Shown here one piece after another: positions 15,614-23,767 of a DNA stretch of 28,853 nt; the stretch's first letter is position 1; every line of letters starts with the position of its first letter. Both the position numbers and the translations under genes were made by a program. Under the pieces are notes generated by a model. The model did no database searches. It had not been told where the DNA came from and saw only the letters and a list, made by a program, of their open reading frames with translations. This DNA comes from an uncultured Clostridium sp. Its GTDB lineage: Bacteria > Bacillota > Clostridia > TANB77 > CAG-508. The stretch is from assembly GCA_900555835.1 (NCBI GenBank), contig USMK01000019.1:1-28853 (forward strand). Reading direction: 5' to 3'.

Positions 15614-15907
15614 TTATTCCATCCATAAATCCACATTATAAAACTTCTCGTTTTCGTAGCCACCAATATTTACTAATTTGTTGCAATGTTTGTCTATTTT
15701 TTCTAATATCCTTTCCTTGTCATTTTCTTTAGCTATTTTAGATATTTCATTTTCTATTTTTGGATAGGTATCTTCTCCTTTTGTTATTTTTGATATTTTC
15801 TTTTTATCGACATCATTTAGTATATATAAATCTTCTGCTCTATTATTATACCAAGAGTCAACAACAGATTTCTCTTGAAATGATTTTAATTCTTCATTAT
15901 TTAGCAT
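15614..15907 (-). CDS. Unknown 97-residue element protein
   Basis: The ORF has a strong TAAGGAGAT ribosome site. The protein is hydrophilic and mostly helical in character: it begins MLNNEELKSFQEKSVVDSWY, has a Lys/Glu-rich middle, and ends with VNIGGYENEKFYNVDLWME. There are no membrane segments, signal peptide or metal motifs. It is transcribed ahead of the TnpV-like gene. I do not recognise the family. Confidence 0.6.
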   Translation of the reverse strand: MLNNEELKSFQEKSVVDSWYNNRAEDLYILNDVDKKKISKITKGEDTYPKIENEISKIAKENDKERILEKIDKHCNKLVNIGGYENEKFYNVDLWME

Positions 15908-16484
15908 TTTTTATATCTCCTTACACTTAATTTTTTATATTTACAACCTCATTTCATTCGGTTGCATAAGTTATTTGTAACTCACCTTGTTCGAACAACT
16001 AACTTAATTCTAACGTGCTCAATTTATAAAGTCTGCCCATTTTCAAAATTTTGTACTTTTTTCTCGTAGTGCAAGAATAGATGTATTACATCGCTCCATA
16101 AAACATTAGAAAGCAAAGCTTTCTAGTAGTATTACTTTAAAAAAAATGTATTACAAAAAGGCATACATTTTTTATAATATATTTTTATTGATATAGCCTT
16201 ACTCTTTGTAAGATTATATCAATTGTGAACAACTTGTACACCTTTTGCTTTTATAATTAACTATTTATTTATAAATCATAAACTCTTTTTTGCTATATGC
16301 CTTTACTCTCTGTAAGGATATATTCAATTAGGACAGGTTGTCCTAATTGCCTTTAATAATATTCTTTAATTTAAATTTTTCCTGTGTGTGTTATTATTTA
16401 TTATTATTACTTATTATTTGTGTTAATTTTTTTAACATACTGTAATCGAAATCTTCAACGTCTAGTTGTTTAAAATACGAATTA
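15908..16484. other. Decayed duplicated stretch, no intact gene
   Basis: This 577-base stretch has no credible ORF. It contains degenerate copies of sequences found elsewhere in the element. The TnpV 3' end (minus strand ...CCN...TACAGAGAGTAA) recurs at 16197-16240 and 16299-16350 with internal stops. A block near 16067-16135 resembles 15164-15230. A block near 16011-16050 resembles 11311-11340 just upstream of the recombinase. This suggests past tandem duplication and decay, or several related elements merging. Confidence 0.5.
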
Positions 16485-16835
16485 CTAATTGTTCATCTCG
16501 TGGATTACTGAGTTTTTCAGTACTTTAAGCAACTTTTCTTCATTAATTTTATAATAAGTCTTTGGTGGAATATCTATATGTTTTACATTTAAAATTCCTG
16601 CTGTTTGTAAAATTGATGTTGCTTTTCTTTGTTTATATGGACTTAATTTTGTACTGTTTTCTATGCTCTCTTTCGTCGCAAAAAAGTAACCGAATTTTAA
16701 TTCATTTCTTTTTCTAAAATAATTCATTCTCCCATATAATTCGCCTAACATTACAGCTGAATTCACTCCAAATTTAGTTATCAAATCTCTGTTAGTCATT
16801 ATAAAATTTGTACCAATAATATTTTCTTTTGACAT
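16485..16835 (-). CDS. Replication-initiator-like winged-helix protein
   Basis: A 116-residue protein with an AGGAG site 8 bases before its ATG at 16835. The sequence GTNFIMTNRDLITKFGVNSA, a hydrophobic LGELYGRMNYFRKRN helix, GYFFATKESIENSTKLSPYK and KATSILQTAGILNVK form the helix-turn-helix seen at the N-terminus of RepA-like and phage replisome-organizer proteins of Firmicutes. It is shorter than most full initiators, so it may be truncated. A C-terminal part could have lain in the decayed stretch beyond 16484. It probably serves, or once served, replication of the circular element. Confidence 0.6.
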   Translation of the reverse strand: MSKENIIGTNFIMTNRDLITKFGVNSAVMLGELYGRMNYFRKRNELKFGYFFATKESIENSTKLSPYKQRKATSILQTAGILNVKHIDIPPKTYYKINEEKLLKVLKNSVIHEMNN

Positions 16836-16915
16836 AGCATGTACTCCTTTTATATTTTTAAATAGAAAATAATTCTGAAATCACTTTCTCTTTGATTTAA
16901 TTGTTTAATTTTAAC

Positions 16916-18677
16916 CTAAATTGTAATACTTTTTGAATGTTGCTTAAAATGTAGCGACAAAATGAACCACGCACCTCCTTGGTGTCCGCCTTCTCCTGTT
17001 GGATTATATAGAGTTATTAAAATTACAAGTTCTGGATCTGTTATTGGGGCTACTCCCATAAATGATGCTATGAATTTGTTGGTGTTTACGCCATCTTCTG
17101 ATGTACCTGTTTTTCCTCCAACATTGTAGCCTTTTACTTGTGCTCCTCTTCCTGTTCCTTGGCTTACTACTGAGCCCATCATATCTAATACTTTTTTAGA
17201 GGTTTCTTCTGATATAACTCTTCCAAATTCTTGTACTGGATATTCTGTTATTTCTCCTGTTTGTGAATTTATGCTTTTTTTGACTAATCTCGGAACCAAT
17301 TTTATTCCATTGTTTGCAATTGCACTTACTGCTGTTACCATTTGTATTGGTGTTACTTTAAATCTTTGCCCAAAGGCTATTGTTGCAAGTTCTACTGGTC
17401 CTACTTTTGCTTTATCCAAAAATATGCTATTTGCTTCACCAGGAAGCATTATTCCTGTTTTTTCTAGTAATCCGAATCTTTGTAAATATTCATAATATTT
17501 GTCTTTTCCAATTTTCTGGCCCAATCCAATAAATACTGGATTGCAAGAATTCATTAAGGCTTTTCTTAAACTTTCTGGGCCGTGTGGTCTATAATATCTC
17601 CAACATTTTATTTTTACTCCTGCAATTTCAATATACCCAACGCAACAAAATTCTCCTTCTTTGTCTGTTGTAGTTATTCCTTCTTCTAATGCAGCTGATG
17701 CTGTTACTAATTTGAAAACCGAACCAGGTTCATATGGATCTGCAATAGCCTTATTTCTCCACATTCTTTGTAGACTTGATGTTCTATCTGTTTTACTCAT
17801 TGTATCCCAAGTATTTTTTAATTCTTCATTGTTTATCTCATATGGACTATTCAAATTATAGCCAGGATATGTAGCCATAGCAAGTATATCGCCGGTTTTG
17901 GGATTCATTATAATTATATTTCCACCATCTGTGCACACATTATCTATACAGGCTTCTTTTAAATATTTTTCTACAATTGATTGAATATTAAAATCAATTG
18001 ATAATATTAAATCTTCGCCATTTACAGCCTCAACATATTCCTCTTTTTCACCTCCAATTTCCCCGTCCTTTTGCATCTGTTCTTTTTAATATTTTTCCTT
18101 TTGTTCCTTTTAGTAATTCTTCATATTTAGATTCAATTCCATCTAGTCCCTGATTATCACTTCCGCAAAATCCTATTATGTGTGAAGCTAAACTTCCATA
18201 TGGATAATATCTTTTTGAGTCTTCGTCTATATTTACTCCTTTGGTTATATTGTTATCCTCTAACCATTTTCTTAAAGTGTCTGTTTTTTCCTTATCGCAT
18301 TTTGTAACAATTGTTTCTATTGAACTTCTTTTATTAACTTTTTTTGCAACTTTTTCATAATCTAAATCGAAAATATTGCAAAAAGCATTTATTAAATCTT
18401 CTTTTTTTTCTTTCTCAATATTTACAGGATTTATTGTAACAGTTTCAACTGAGGCACTTGTTGCAAGCACTATTTTCCCCGTAGAATCATATATTGTACC
18501 TCTTTTAGGATTAATTTTTCTATCTAATGTTTGCTGTTCATATGCTCCAAGTTTTAATCTATTTCCTTCTATAAATTGAATATATGCTATTCTTATTGTT
18601 AGCCCAAGTAATATAAGTCCTGCAATGATTATTATATATAACATCCTCTTTTTGACCTTTATGTTAGAAAAAATCAT
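16916..18677 (-). CDS. spoVD: 5' part of SpoVD-like class B PBP, interrupted by the element, with one CGG site
   Basis: Class B penicillin-binding protein, a D,D-transpeptidase that crosslinks peptidoglycan at the septum or spore cortex. I start at the ATG at 18677 (GGAGG five bases upstream). One N-terminal membrane helix (about residues 12-35) is followed by a dimerisation domain with NPKRGTIYDSTGKI. A CGG at 18065-18063 must be read +1 to join TDAKG to EIGGEKEE. Active-site motifs are PGSVFKLVTA (Ser-x-x-Lys), LMNSCNP (SxN) and GGKTGTSEDG (KTG). At the element junction the protein runs NPTGEGGHQGG and then 19 foreign codons (stop at 16916), losing the last transpeptidase helix and PASTA. 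With excision and CGG skipping the whole protein is 662 residues, near B. subtilis SpoVD. As it stands the product is probably inactive. Confidence 0.92.
16951..16985. other. Right attachment junction of the element
   Basis: Element-side half-site GTAGCGACAAAAT (16951-16963), ten bases, then core CCTCCTTGGTGT (16974-16985). Chromosomal spoVD sequence continues to the right. Confidence 0.85.
18063..18065 (-). other. Recoding site 7: CGG in the spoVD 5' part
   Basis: Frame GGA CGG GGA AAT; skipping C gives GGA GGG GAA ATT (KGGEI, where relatives usually have RGREI). This is the one site where the restored glycine is not clearly the family residue. Removing a G instead would give KGREI. Confidence 0.7.
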
Positions 18678-18694
18678 ATTTGCCTCCAAAATAA

Positions 18695-18734
18695 AAATAA
18701 ATTCACTAATAAATTTTATTAGTGAATTTATTTT
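18695..18734. terminator. AT-rich hairpin between ftsL and spoVD
   Basis: A perfect inverted repeat of about 19 bases per arm (AAATAAATTCACTAATAAA and its complement). On the minus strand it is followed by a T-rich run and then the spoVD ribosome site. It could terminate or attenuate transcription before spoVD. Confidence 0.55.
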
Positions 18735-18747
18735 TTATTCTATGTTA

Positions 18748-19287
18748 TTAAAATATGTTTTTTATATAATTTATTATTTTTTGAATAATATTTTCATTAT
18801 CATTCATTTTAATTTCTTCTATTGCACCTTCTATGTGGTCTTCTTTTGGTAATGAAATGTAGCGAGTTTGGTTACTTGTTGCTTTTTGCATACCCAATTG
18901 TTCTCTTGCTATTTTTTCTAGATCATTTAAATTTAAGCTATTTTCTATGTTTACTTCTAATTGTTCATTTTCTTTTTGAATAAGTGCCAATTCTTCTTGT
19001 GATTGTTTTAGTTCAGAAAAGCTTTCATTTATTTGTGAATTTCTATAACTTATTGCAAATAATATCACAAAACTTATTGCTAAATATAAAATGCATTTTG
19101 TCTTTCCTTTTTTGGCTTTGTTTTTCTTTACTTCTTGTTTTTGTTCTTTTTTGTTTTCAGTATTTTTTAATGTTGAACTTTTTTTCTTTTGAATAGGATT
19201 TTGTTTTTCATATGGAATATAGTCCGGTTTTAATTTTCTTGGACTTGTTTCATAAACATATCTATTATAGTTTTTATTACCAGACAA
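18748..19287 (-). CDS. ftsL: FtsL/DivIC-type septum protein
   Basis: A 179-residue bitopic membrane protein in the usual ftsL position after rsmH. It has a basic cytoplasmic N-terminus (to about residue 64), a single membrane helix CILYLAISFVILFAISY, then a coiled coil ESFSELKQSQEELALIQKEN, and the characteristic LEKIAREQLGMQK of the FtsL/DivIC fold. It scaffolds FtsW and the class B PBP at the septum. The start is TTG, chosen for the AGGAGGT site eight bases upstream. The gap to rsmH is 16 bases. Sequence conservation in FtsL is low, so the symbol rests mainly on order and topology. Confidence 0.85.
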   Translation of the reverse strand: MSGNKNYNRYVYETSPRKLKPDYIPYEKQNPIQKKKSSTLKNTENKKEQKQEVKKNKAKKGKTKCILYLAISFVILFAISYRNSQINESFSELKQSQEELALIQKENEQLEVNIENSLNLNDLEKIAREQLGMQKATSNQTRYISLPKEDHIEGAIEEIKMNDNENIIQKIINYIKNIF

Positions 19288-19303
19288 TTATTCCACCTCC
19301 TAT

Positions 19304-20237
19304 TTATATTCTTTCAAAAATTCTAAGTTTTGCACTTTTGCTTCTACTATTATTTTCACATTCTTCTTCTGTTGGTAATATTGGTTTTTTATTTATTATT
19401 ATTCCTAATTGTTTTTTATTGCATACACAATATGGCAATTCCTTCGGACAAGTACAATTTCCTAATGCATCTACATATGCTTTTTTTACTGCTCTATCTT
19501 CCAATGAATGGAATGTTATTATGCATAGCCTTCCACCTGGATTTAAAGCATTTATAGAATTTATTACAGTATTATATAATGGTTCAATTTCATTATTTAC
19601 CTCAATTCTAATTGCTTGAAATGTTCTTTTGGCAGGATGTCCTTCTTTGTGTTTTGCAAATTGTGGCATTGCATTTTCTATAATATCTACCAGTTGTTTT
19701 GTTGTTTCTATTTCTTGTTTTGCTCGTTCCTCACAAATTTTTCTTGCAATTTGTCTTGAAAACTTTTCTTCTCCATATTCATAAATAATTCTAGCAAGTT
19801 CTTCTTCTTTATAATTATTTATTACATATTTAGCAGTTAAAACTTGGTTTTTATCCATTCTCATATCAAGTGGAGCATCTTTCATATAGCTAAAACCTCT
19901 GTTTTTTTCATCAATTTGATATGAAGAAACTCCTAAATCTAGTAAAATTCCATCAACACCTGGTATTTGCATTTCTTCTAAAATTTGTTTTATATTATCA
20001 TGATTGTCTTTTATATATCTGATATTGTTAAATTCTTTTAATCTTTCTTTTGCTACATTCAAGGCCTCTATATCTCTATCAATTCCAATTAGCATTCCTG
20101 TTCCTTGCAATTTTTTAGCAATTTCTTTGCTATGACCAGCTCCACCAAGAGTTCCATCTACATATATTTTTCCGTGGTCTTATATTTAAGCCTTCAATGC
20201 ATTCATTTAACAGTACCGATTTGTGATTAAATTCCAT
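19304..20237 (-). CDS. rsmH: RsmH (MraW), 16S rRNA m4C1402 methyltransferase, read through one CGG site
   Basis: The gene methylates N4 of C1402 in 16S rRNA. From the ATG at 20237 the frame gives MEFNHKSVLLNECIEGLNIR and proline, then an in-frame CGG at 20174-20172. Skipping C continues with GKIYVDGTLGGAGHS, the SAM-binding motif I of the family, and the full-length protein is 310 residues, the normal size. Later motifs include GILLDLGVSSYQID, GFSYMKDAPLDMRMD and RLCIITFHSLEDRAVKKA. Unshifted, a stop comes 14 codons after the CGG, and no ribosome site supports a later start. The ribosome site (GGGATAAG) is weak. Confidence 0.93.
20172..20174 (-). other. Recoding site 8: CGG in rsmH
   Basis: Frame CCA CGG AAA; skipping C gives CCA GGA AAA ATA TAT GTA GAT GGA, restoring the G-x-Y-V-D-G-T motif. 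Confidence 0.8.
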
Positions 20238-20537
20238 TTCTTATCCCACTCTCGTTTTAGAGTAATATAGCACAAACAGTTGGTAAGAATAAGATACCAA
20301 CTGCTGTACTTACTTTTTTTAAATTTCTTTTGTGGTTTAATAAATCTTTTGTACCTTTTTAAATTTTCTTATGTAATATATATAATTTTACTTTTGTAAA
20401 TTATATCCTATTATCTTATGTTTGGTTATAAATTCTTTTGTATCTTGGTCACTTTATCCTAAGCATCCTTTAATACATTTTTTCTTTTGTTTCTTATTAT
20501 TTATCATTAGTAAAATTTATATAAACTTATTTAAAAG
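20238..20537. other. Spacer between mraZ and rsmH with an inverted repeat
   Basis: This 300-base AT-rich stretch has no supported gene. It contains a perfect 9-bp inverted repeat, CAGTTGGTA / TACCAACTG (20277-20303, nine-base loop). A seven-T run lies a few bases beyond on the plus strand, but none on the minus, so it is not an obvious terminator for the minus-strand operon. Confidence 0.5.
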
Positions 20538-20969
20538 TTATATACCTAAGAAATCCATTTTTTCTGCAATTTCGTCAGCAGAAATGTTTTCGTCGCTATT
20601 GTGTTTTGTCCATTTTTCTTTGTTCCATAGCTCTATTCTATTTCCTACTCCTATTACAACAACTTCTTTATCCATAGAAGCATATTCTCTTAGGTTAGAT
20701 GCTACTAAAAATCTGCCTTGCTTGTCCATTTCACATTCGGTTGCACCTGATAGGAAAAATCTTACGAAGTCTCTGGCATTCTTGTTTGTAAGTGGAAGCG
20801 TTTTTAATTTTTCTTCAAAGTTTGCCCATTCGTTTTGTGAAAATCCAAATAAACATCCGTCTAAACCTTTTGTTAATATGAATTTTTCTCCCATATCTTC
20901 TCTAAGTTTAGCTGGCATTATAACTCTGCCCTTTACATCTAGCGAATGTTCATATTCACCAATAAGCAC
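20538..20969 (-). CDS. mraZ: MraZ, regulator of the division/cell-wall cluster
   Basis: This 143-residue protein has two AbrB/MraZ-like double repeats. The first runs from MLIGEYEHSLDVKGRVIMPA, the second contains ATECEMDKQGRFLVASNLR. MraZ forms ring-shaped oligomers and represses its own operon by binding tandem GTG-containing repeats, which are present just upstream (20986-21022). The start is GTG at 20969, with GAGGTG seven bases upstream. It is the first gene of the cluster in the usual order. It has no in-frame CGG. Confidence 0.95.
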   Translation of the reverse strand: MLIGEYEHSLDVKGRVIMPAKLREDMGEKFILTKGLDGCLFGFSQNEWANFEEKLKTLPLTNKNARDFVRFFLSGATECEMDKQGRFLVASNLREYASMDKEVVVIGVGNRIELWNKEKWTKHNSDENISADEIAEKMDFLGI

Positions 20970-20985
20970 TTTGCTTCACCTCACT

Positions 20986-21022
20986 TCACTTTCTCACCAC
21001 TTTGTGCCACTTTTCTCCACTT
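20986..21022 (-). promoter_or_regulatory. MraZ operator: tandem AAGTGG repeats
   Basis: On the minus strand AAGTGG occurs at 21022-21017, then AAAGTGG at 21013-21007 and 21003-20997, spaced exactly 10 bases, then a related AAAGTGA 11 bases on. Tandem AAAGTGK-type boxes are the known MraZ target. They overlap the predicted transcription start and run towards the ribosome site. Confidence 0.8.
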
Positions 21023-21029
21023 CAATTAG

Positions 21030-21058
21030 ATTTTAATACAACATTTTATATTTTGCAA
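21030..21058 (-). promoter_or_regulatory. Promoter of the mraZ operon
   Basis: On the minus strand, TTGCAA (21058-21053), 17 bases, TAAAAT (21035-21030). The start point would be near 21023, at the edge of the MraZ boxes. The sequence from here to the XRE gene (21059-21281) is AT-rich with no other feature I can support. Confidence 0.7.
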
Positions 21059-21281
21059 TAGTTTTTTGAAATTTTTTTAAAATTTTTTCAAATTTATTTT
21101 TTTGTAATATTTTCCTTGTTACTCTAAGGTTTTATTGATTTTCGCAAGCAATTTTATCTGATGTTTTCGTAAAATTTTTGCATTACAACCTTGTGGGGTT
21201 AGTAGTTTTGCTCAATTATTTGTTATACTTTTAATAATAATAGGCATCCTATTTATAAAAATATAATTTTTGGAGGTAGTT

Positions 21282-21524
21282 ATGACGATTTCTGATGCAA
21301 TCACGGAAAGATTAAAGAAACTTTGTCGTGAGCGAAAAATAACCATCAACAAATTAGCGGTTACTTGTGGAATAACCCAATCTACGCTTGAAAATATCGT
21401 CTCTGGGCATAGTAAAAACCCCAAAATCTCAACTATTGTCAGAGTATGTGTAGGACTAAACATATCATTAAAGGATTTCTTTAATGACCCTGTTTTTTCA
21501 AAATTTGAAAAAGTAGATTCATAA
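21282..21524 (+). CDS. Small XRE/Cro-type DNA-binding protein
   Basis: This 80-residue protein is almost entirely one HTH_3 domain: ITERLKKLCRERKITINKLA, VTCGITQSTLENIVSG, then ISTIVRVCVGLNISLKDFF. The helix-turn-helix occupies about residues 19-40. It is one of few plus-strand genes and is divergent from mraZ. The ATG at 21282 is preceded by TGGAGGT with short spacing. Stand-alone proteins of this kind are common in Firmicutes; the target is unknown. A long bidirectional terminator follows. It has no in-frame CGG. Confidence 0.85.
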   Translation: MTISDAITERLKKLCRERKITINKLAVTCGITQSTLENIVSGHSKNPKISTIVRVCVGLNISLKDFFNDPVFSKFEKVDS

Positions 21525-21541
21525 TTTGAGATGCTATTATT

Positions 21542-21582
21542 AAAATAAAAAGAAGATAGTTTAGCTATCTTCTTTTTATTTT
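21542..21582. terminator. Bidirectional terminator
   Basis: A perfect 18-bp stem, arms AAAATAAAAAGAAGATAG and complement, with a five-base loop and T-runs in both directions. It lies between the convergent XRE gene and the acidic unknown gene, overlapping the latter's stop. Confidence 0.9.
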
Positions 21583-22762
21583 AATATCCATATTTCTTCA
21601 AATGCTCCCAAGGCACTTTTTGTTTTTCTTCTTCTGCCTGTTCATCCTCTTTTTCTTTATCTTGTTTAGCCTTTTTGGTGTTCTCGTCTTTTATTTTTTC
21701 TTGATTTACAATTTTGTTTCCTTTTATTTCTTCTTCTCTGTATGCCTTTACTTCGTCAATAGTGTCTTCGTTCTCTCTTTTTTCCATAATCTTGTCTGCT
21801 TCTCTATTAGTTGGCCATTGATGGCTAGTAGTCATTTCAGTTGCGATATATTCTCCTGTATTTTTTTCTCTTCTTAATTCTTTAAATTCAATTGGTCTAA
21901 ATTCCTTAATATTAGCAGCAAAGCTGTATTCGTTGTTTCCCTTTATTTTTAAAACTCCACCAATATTGCCAAGGCTTTTTCTTTCTACATTTTGGCCTTG
22001 TGACTCAATATCAATTGTGCTTTTTTGCTCAACAGCTTGTGATGGCAAAACAGTATCTAATTGCTTAAACTTTCCAGTTTTAATATCTTGACCTATTACT
22101 TTAAACTCATTTGTACTACCAATATATACAATAGAAACCCAACCTTTAAAATCAGTACGAGCCTCTGGAACTAATTTGTAAAATTCCTTGTCTTTAATTT
22201 CACTACTGCTTCTAATATCATCAGGATTTACATCCAAGTCTTCTCCCATTTTGGCGATTTTTTCTTCTTGGTTTTCTGGAACTTCGGCATCTTTTTGCTT
22301 TTCTTCTTTCTTATCCTTGTTTTCCACCTTAATTCCTGCTTTTTCTAAACTATGTTCTTTTTCTTCTTCATTCTTTTCCTTATCCTCTTGACTTTTCTCT
22401 ACAATATCCATCTTCATTTTACGTTTATCAAAGCCAATTTTATCATAAAACTCCTTAGGCATCTTCTCTAACTTAGCCTTATATTCATCAGTAAACTCAA
22501 TCTCGCCATTTTCATTACAATTAGCAATACGTTCACCCTTTTTATTATAAATCTCATAAAGCAAAACATCTTTATCGTCCTTCTTTTCGGACTTCACAAT
22601 AGCAAAAACATCCTTCTCAGAAAACTTATAGAAATCCTTCTCTTCCTTCAAAAACTCAAATTCCTCATAATACAAAATATCCTCAATTTTCTTCTCCGCA
22701 TCCTCACTTTGCGAACTATTATATATCTCATTAGCAACCCTAATCTTCTCTTCATCCTCCAT
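21581..22762 (-). CDS. Large, highly charged unknown protein
   Basis: A 393-residue protein with a good GGGAGTGAG ribosome site. The N-terminal ~110 residues are structured-looking and acidic (FKEEKDFYKFSEKDVFAIVK-like alternation). A Glu/Lys-rich low-complexity linker follows (about 120-170). A second region with WVSIVYIGSTNEFKVIGQDI then FRPIEFKELRREKNTGEYIA looks folded, and the C-terminus is again Lys/Glu-rich, ending PWEHLKKYGY. There is no signal peptide, membrane helix or catalytic motif. I do not recognise the family. The charged linkers suggest a multi-domain cytoplasmic scaffold, but that is speculation. It has no in-frame CGG. Confidence 0.75.
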   Translation of the reverse strand: MEDEEKIRVANEIYNSSQSEDAEKKIEDILYYEEFEFLKEEKDFYKFSEKDVFAIVKSEKKDDKDVLLYEIYNKKGERIANCNENGEIEFTDEYKAKLEKMPKEFYDKIGFDKRKMKMDIVEKSQEDKEKNEEEKEHSLEKAGIKVENKDKKEEKQKDAEVPENQEEKIAKMGEDLDVNPDDIRSSSEIKDKEFYKLVPEARTDFKGWVSIVYIGSTNEFKVIGQDIKTGKFKQLDTVLPSQAVEQKSTIDIESQGQNVERKSLGNIGGVLKIKGNNEYSFAANIKEFRPIEFKELRREKNTGEYIATEMTTSHQWPTNREADKIMEKRENEDTIDEVKAYREEEIKGNKIVNQEKIKDENTKKAKQDKEKEDEQAEEEKQKVPWEHLKKYGY

Positions 22763-23074
22763 AAACTCACTCCCTTATTTATTATTCCTCCATGTAAAAT
22801 CTTGAATATCGCTACTTGTTTTATTTTTCTCTTTCTTTTATAAGTATAACACATTTTTTACAAATTTGCTATTTTTTATAGTAAATTATCTACCTCATAT
22901 GATTAATCCGCCCAGTAAGGAACGGATTTTTAATATAATATTCCTTTTCTATTTGTCGCTAGGCAATTTCGTAAGTATATGCTCAACAAGATGTGTCCCC
23001 AATGAGTCATTTTGACTCAAAAGGAAACGTCCCCTGTGGTTGGTGCATATAATGTTGTATGGAGGGAAGGTTTT
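22763..23074. other. Intergenic region with REP-like palindrome
   Basis: This 312-base region has no supported gene. It contains a weak plus-strand terminator-like hairpin, AATCCG / CGGATT followed by Ts (22905-22931), and the REP-like sequence at 22994-23036. Confidence 0.55.
22994..23036. repeat. REP/IS-end-like palindromic sequence
   Basis: TGTCCCC, then GAGTCA-TTT-TGACTC (23004-23018), then AAAAGGAAACGTCCCC. Palindromes of this composition flank IS200/IS605-family or REP-associated transposase genes in clostridia; I recall the type but cannot search for copies. No transposase lies next to it here, so it may be a stray copy or a remnant. Confidence 0.4.
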
Positions 23075-23756
23075 ATGGCTAAGATTTTGGTTTATAATAA
23101 TAGTTCTAATCGTATGGAGGTTTATTATAAGGGAGAGAATGAGTGGATGCCTTATAATACTAATGGAACTCTTAAAGTTAAGGAGTTTAGGGGAAGCAGT
23201 CAATCTAATATTTTGTGGACTGATAGGAATACTATGCTGGCTTGGAATTCTTTTAGATATATTTATGGAAAGCCAATTCCTGTTGGCTATGCTTTTAAGA
23301 GAACCTATGAAGCTGGTCATAGTGGGCAGTCGCAACATTACGCTGGTGTCGCCTTTGATTTGGGACAAAGATTGAGTAATAGTGAAAGAAATAATTTAAG
23401 AAATACTGCTGTTTCCTCAGGTGTTTGGTCTTATGTTGAACCAGCTGTGCTTACTCCAACTTGGGTTCACGTCGACCGAAGGAATTGGAATTCGGCTTGT
23501 ACTAGCGGTGGATATCCTTTGGTAAAACGTGGTAGCAGAGGCGTGTACGTTTTGGTGGCACAAGACTCTTTAAATACACTTGGATATAGAACTGGACGGT
23601 TTGGATGGGATTTTTGGAGTTCAAACTCAAAATGCAGTTGTGGCATTTCAAAAAAGTGTTGGGCTTTCTGCTGATGGTATAGTTGGTTGCAACACTTGGC
23701 GTTCTCTACAAGAGGCAGTTATTGGAACAGGCAAAACTTCAACTACGATTAACTAA
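23075..23756 (+). CDS. M15-like peptidoglycan peptidase with PG-binding domain, read through one CGG site
   Basis: I start at the ATG at 23075 (GGAGGG upstream). With CGG at 23597-23599 read +1 the protein is 226 residues. The catalytic part has the M15-type zinc ligands in SQHYAGVAFDLG (H-x-x-G-x-A-x-D) and TWVHVDRR (HxD). A C-terminal peptidoglycan-binding domain follows: PLVKRGSRGVYVLVAQDSLN, LGYRTGGLDGIFGVQTQNAV, VAFQKSVGLSADGIVG. The domain is complete only if the C is skipped; unshifted, the frame ends 26 codons later. There is no signal peptide, so it may be released by lysis or act in spores, or the start may be elsewhere. The substrate is inferred to be peptidoglycan stem peptides. 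Confidence 0.85.
23597..23599 (+). other. Recoding site 9: CGG in the M15-like peptidase
   Basis: Frame GGA CGG TTT; skipping C gives GGA GGT TTG GAT GGG ATT TTT GGA (GGLDGIFG), the core of the PG-binding fold. It is the only site on the plus strand and the only one followed by T. Confidence 0.8.
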
Positions 23757-23767
23757 ATTATACGCAA

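Larger units (their letters stand above)
9543..16973. mobile_element. 7.4-kb large-serine-recombinase element inserted in spoVD
   Basis: The element is bounded by identical 12-bp cores (CCTCCTTGGTGT) at 9543-9554 and 16974-16985; core-to-core distance is 7,431 bp. Just inside the ends are the inverted half-sites ATTTTGTCACTAC (9555-9567) and GTAGCGACAAAAT (16951-16963), 12 of 13 complementary, as expected of an attP split by integration. The recombinase gene ends three bases inside the left half-site. Removing the element fuses GGHQGG to GIAAPV in frame and restores the PBP. Cargo: recombinase, 50-residue protein, cysteine-rich peptide, radical SAM enzyme, GNAT, HExxH protein, TnpV-like protein, unknown 97-residue protein, replication-initiator-like protein. 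No conjugation genes are seen, so it is either mobilizable by others or an excision-only (skin-like) element. Confidence 0.9.

Noticed and set aside
15908..16484. CRISPR array or origin iterons in the decayed stretch
   Set aside because: The repeats are few, imperfect, unevenly spaced, and match the end of the TnpV-like gene.
22949..23368. 139-codon minus-strand ORF opposite the M15-like peptidase
   Set aside because: It is the antisense shadow of a recognisable gene and has no ribosome site or protein motif.
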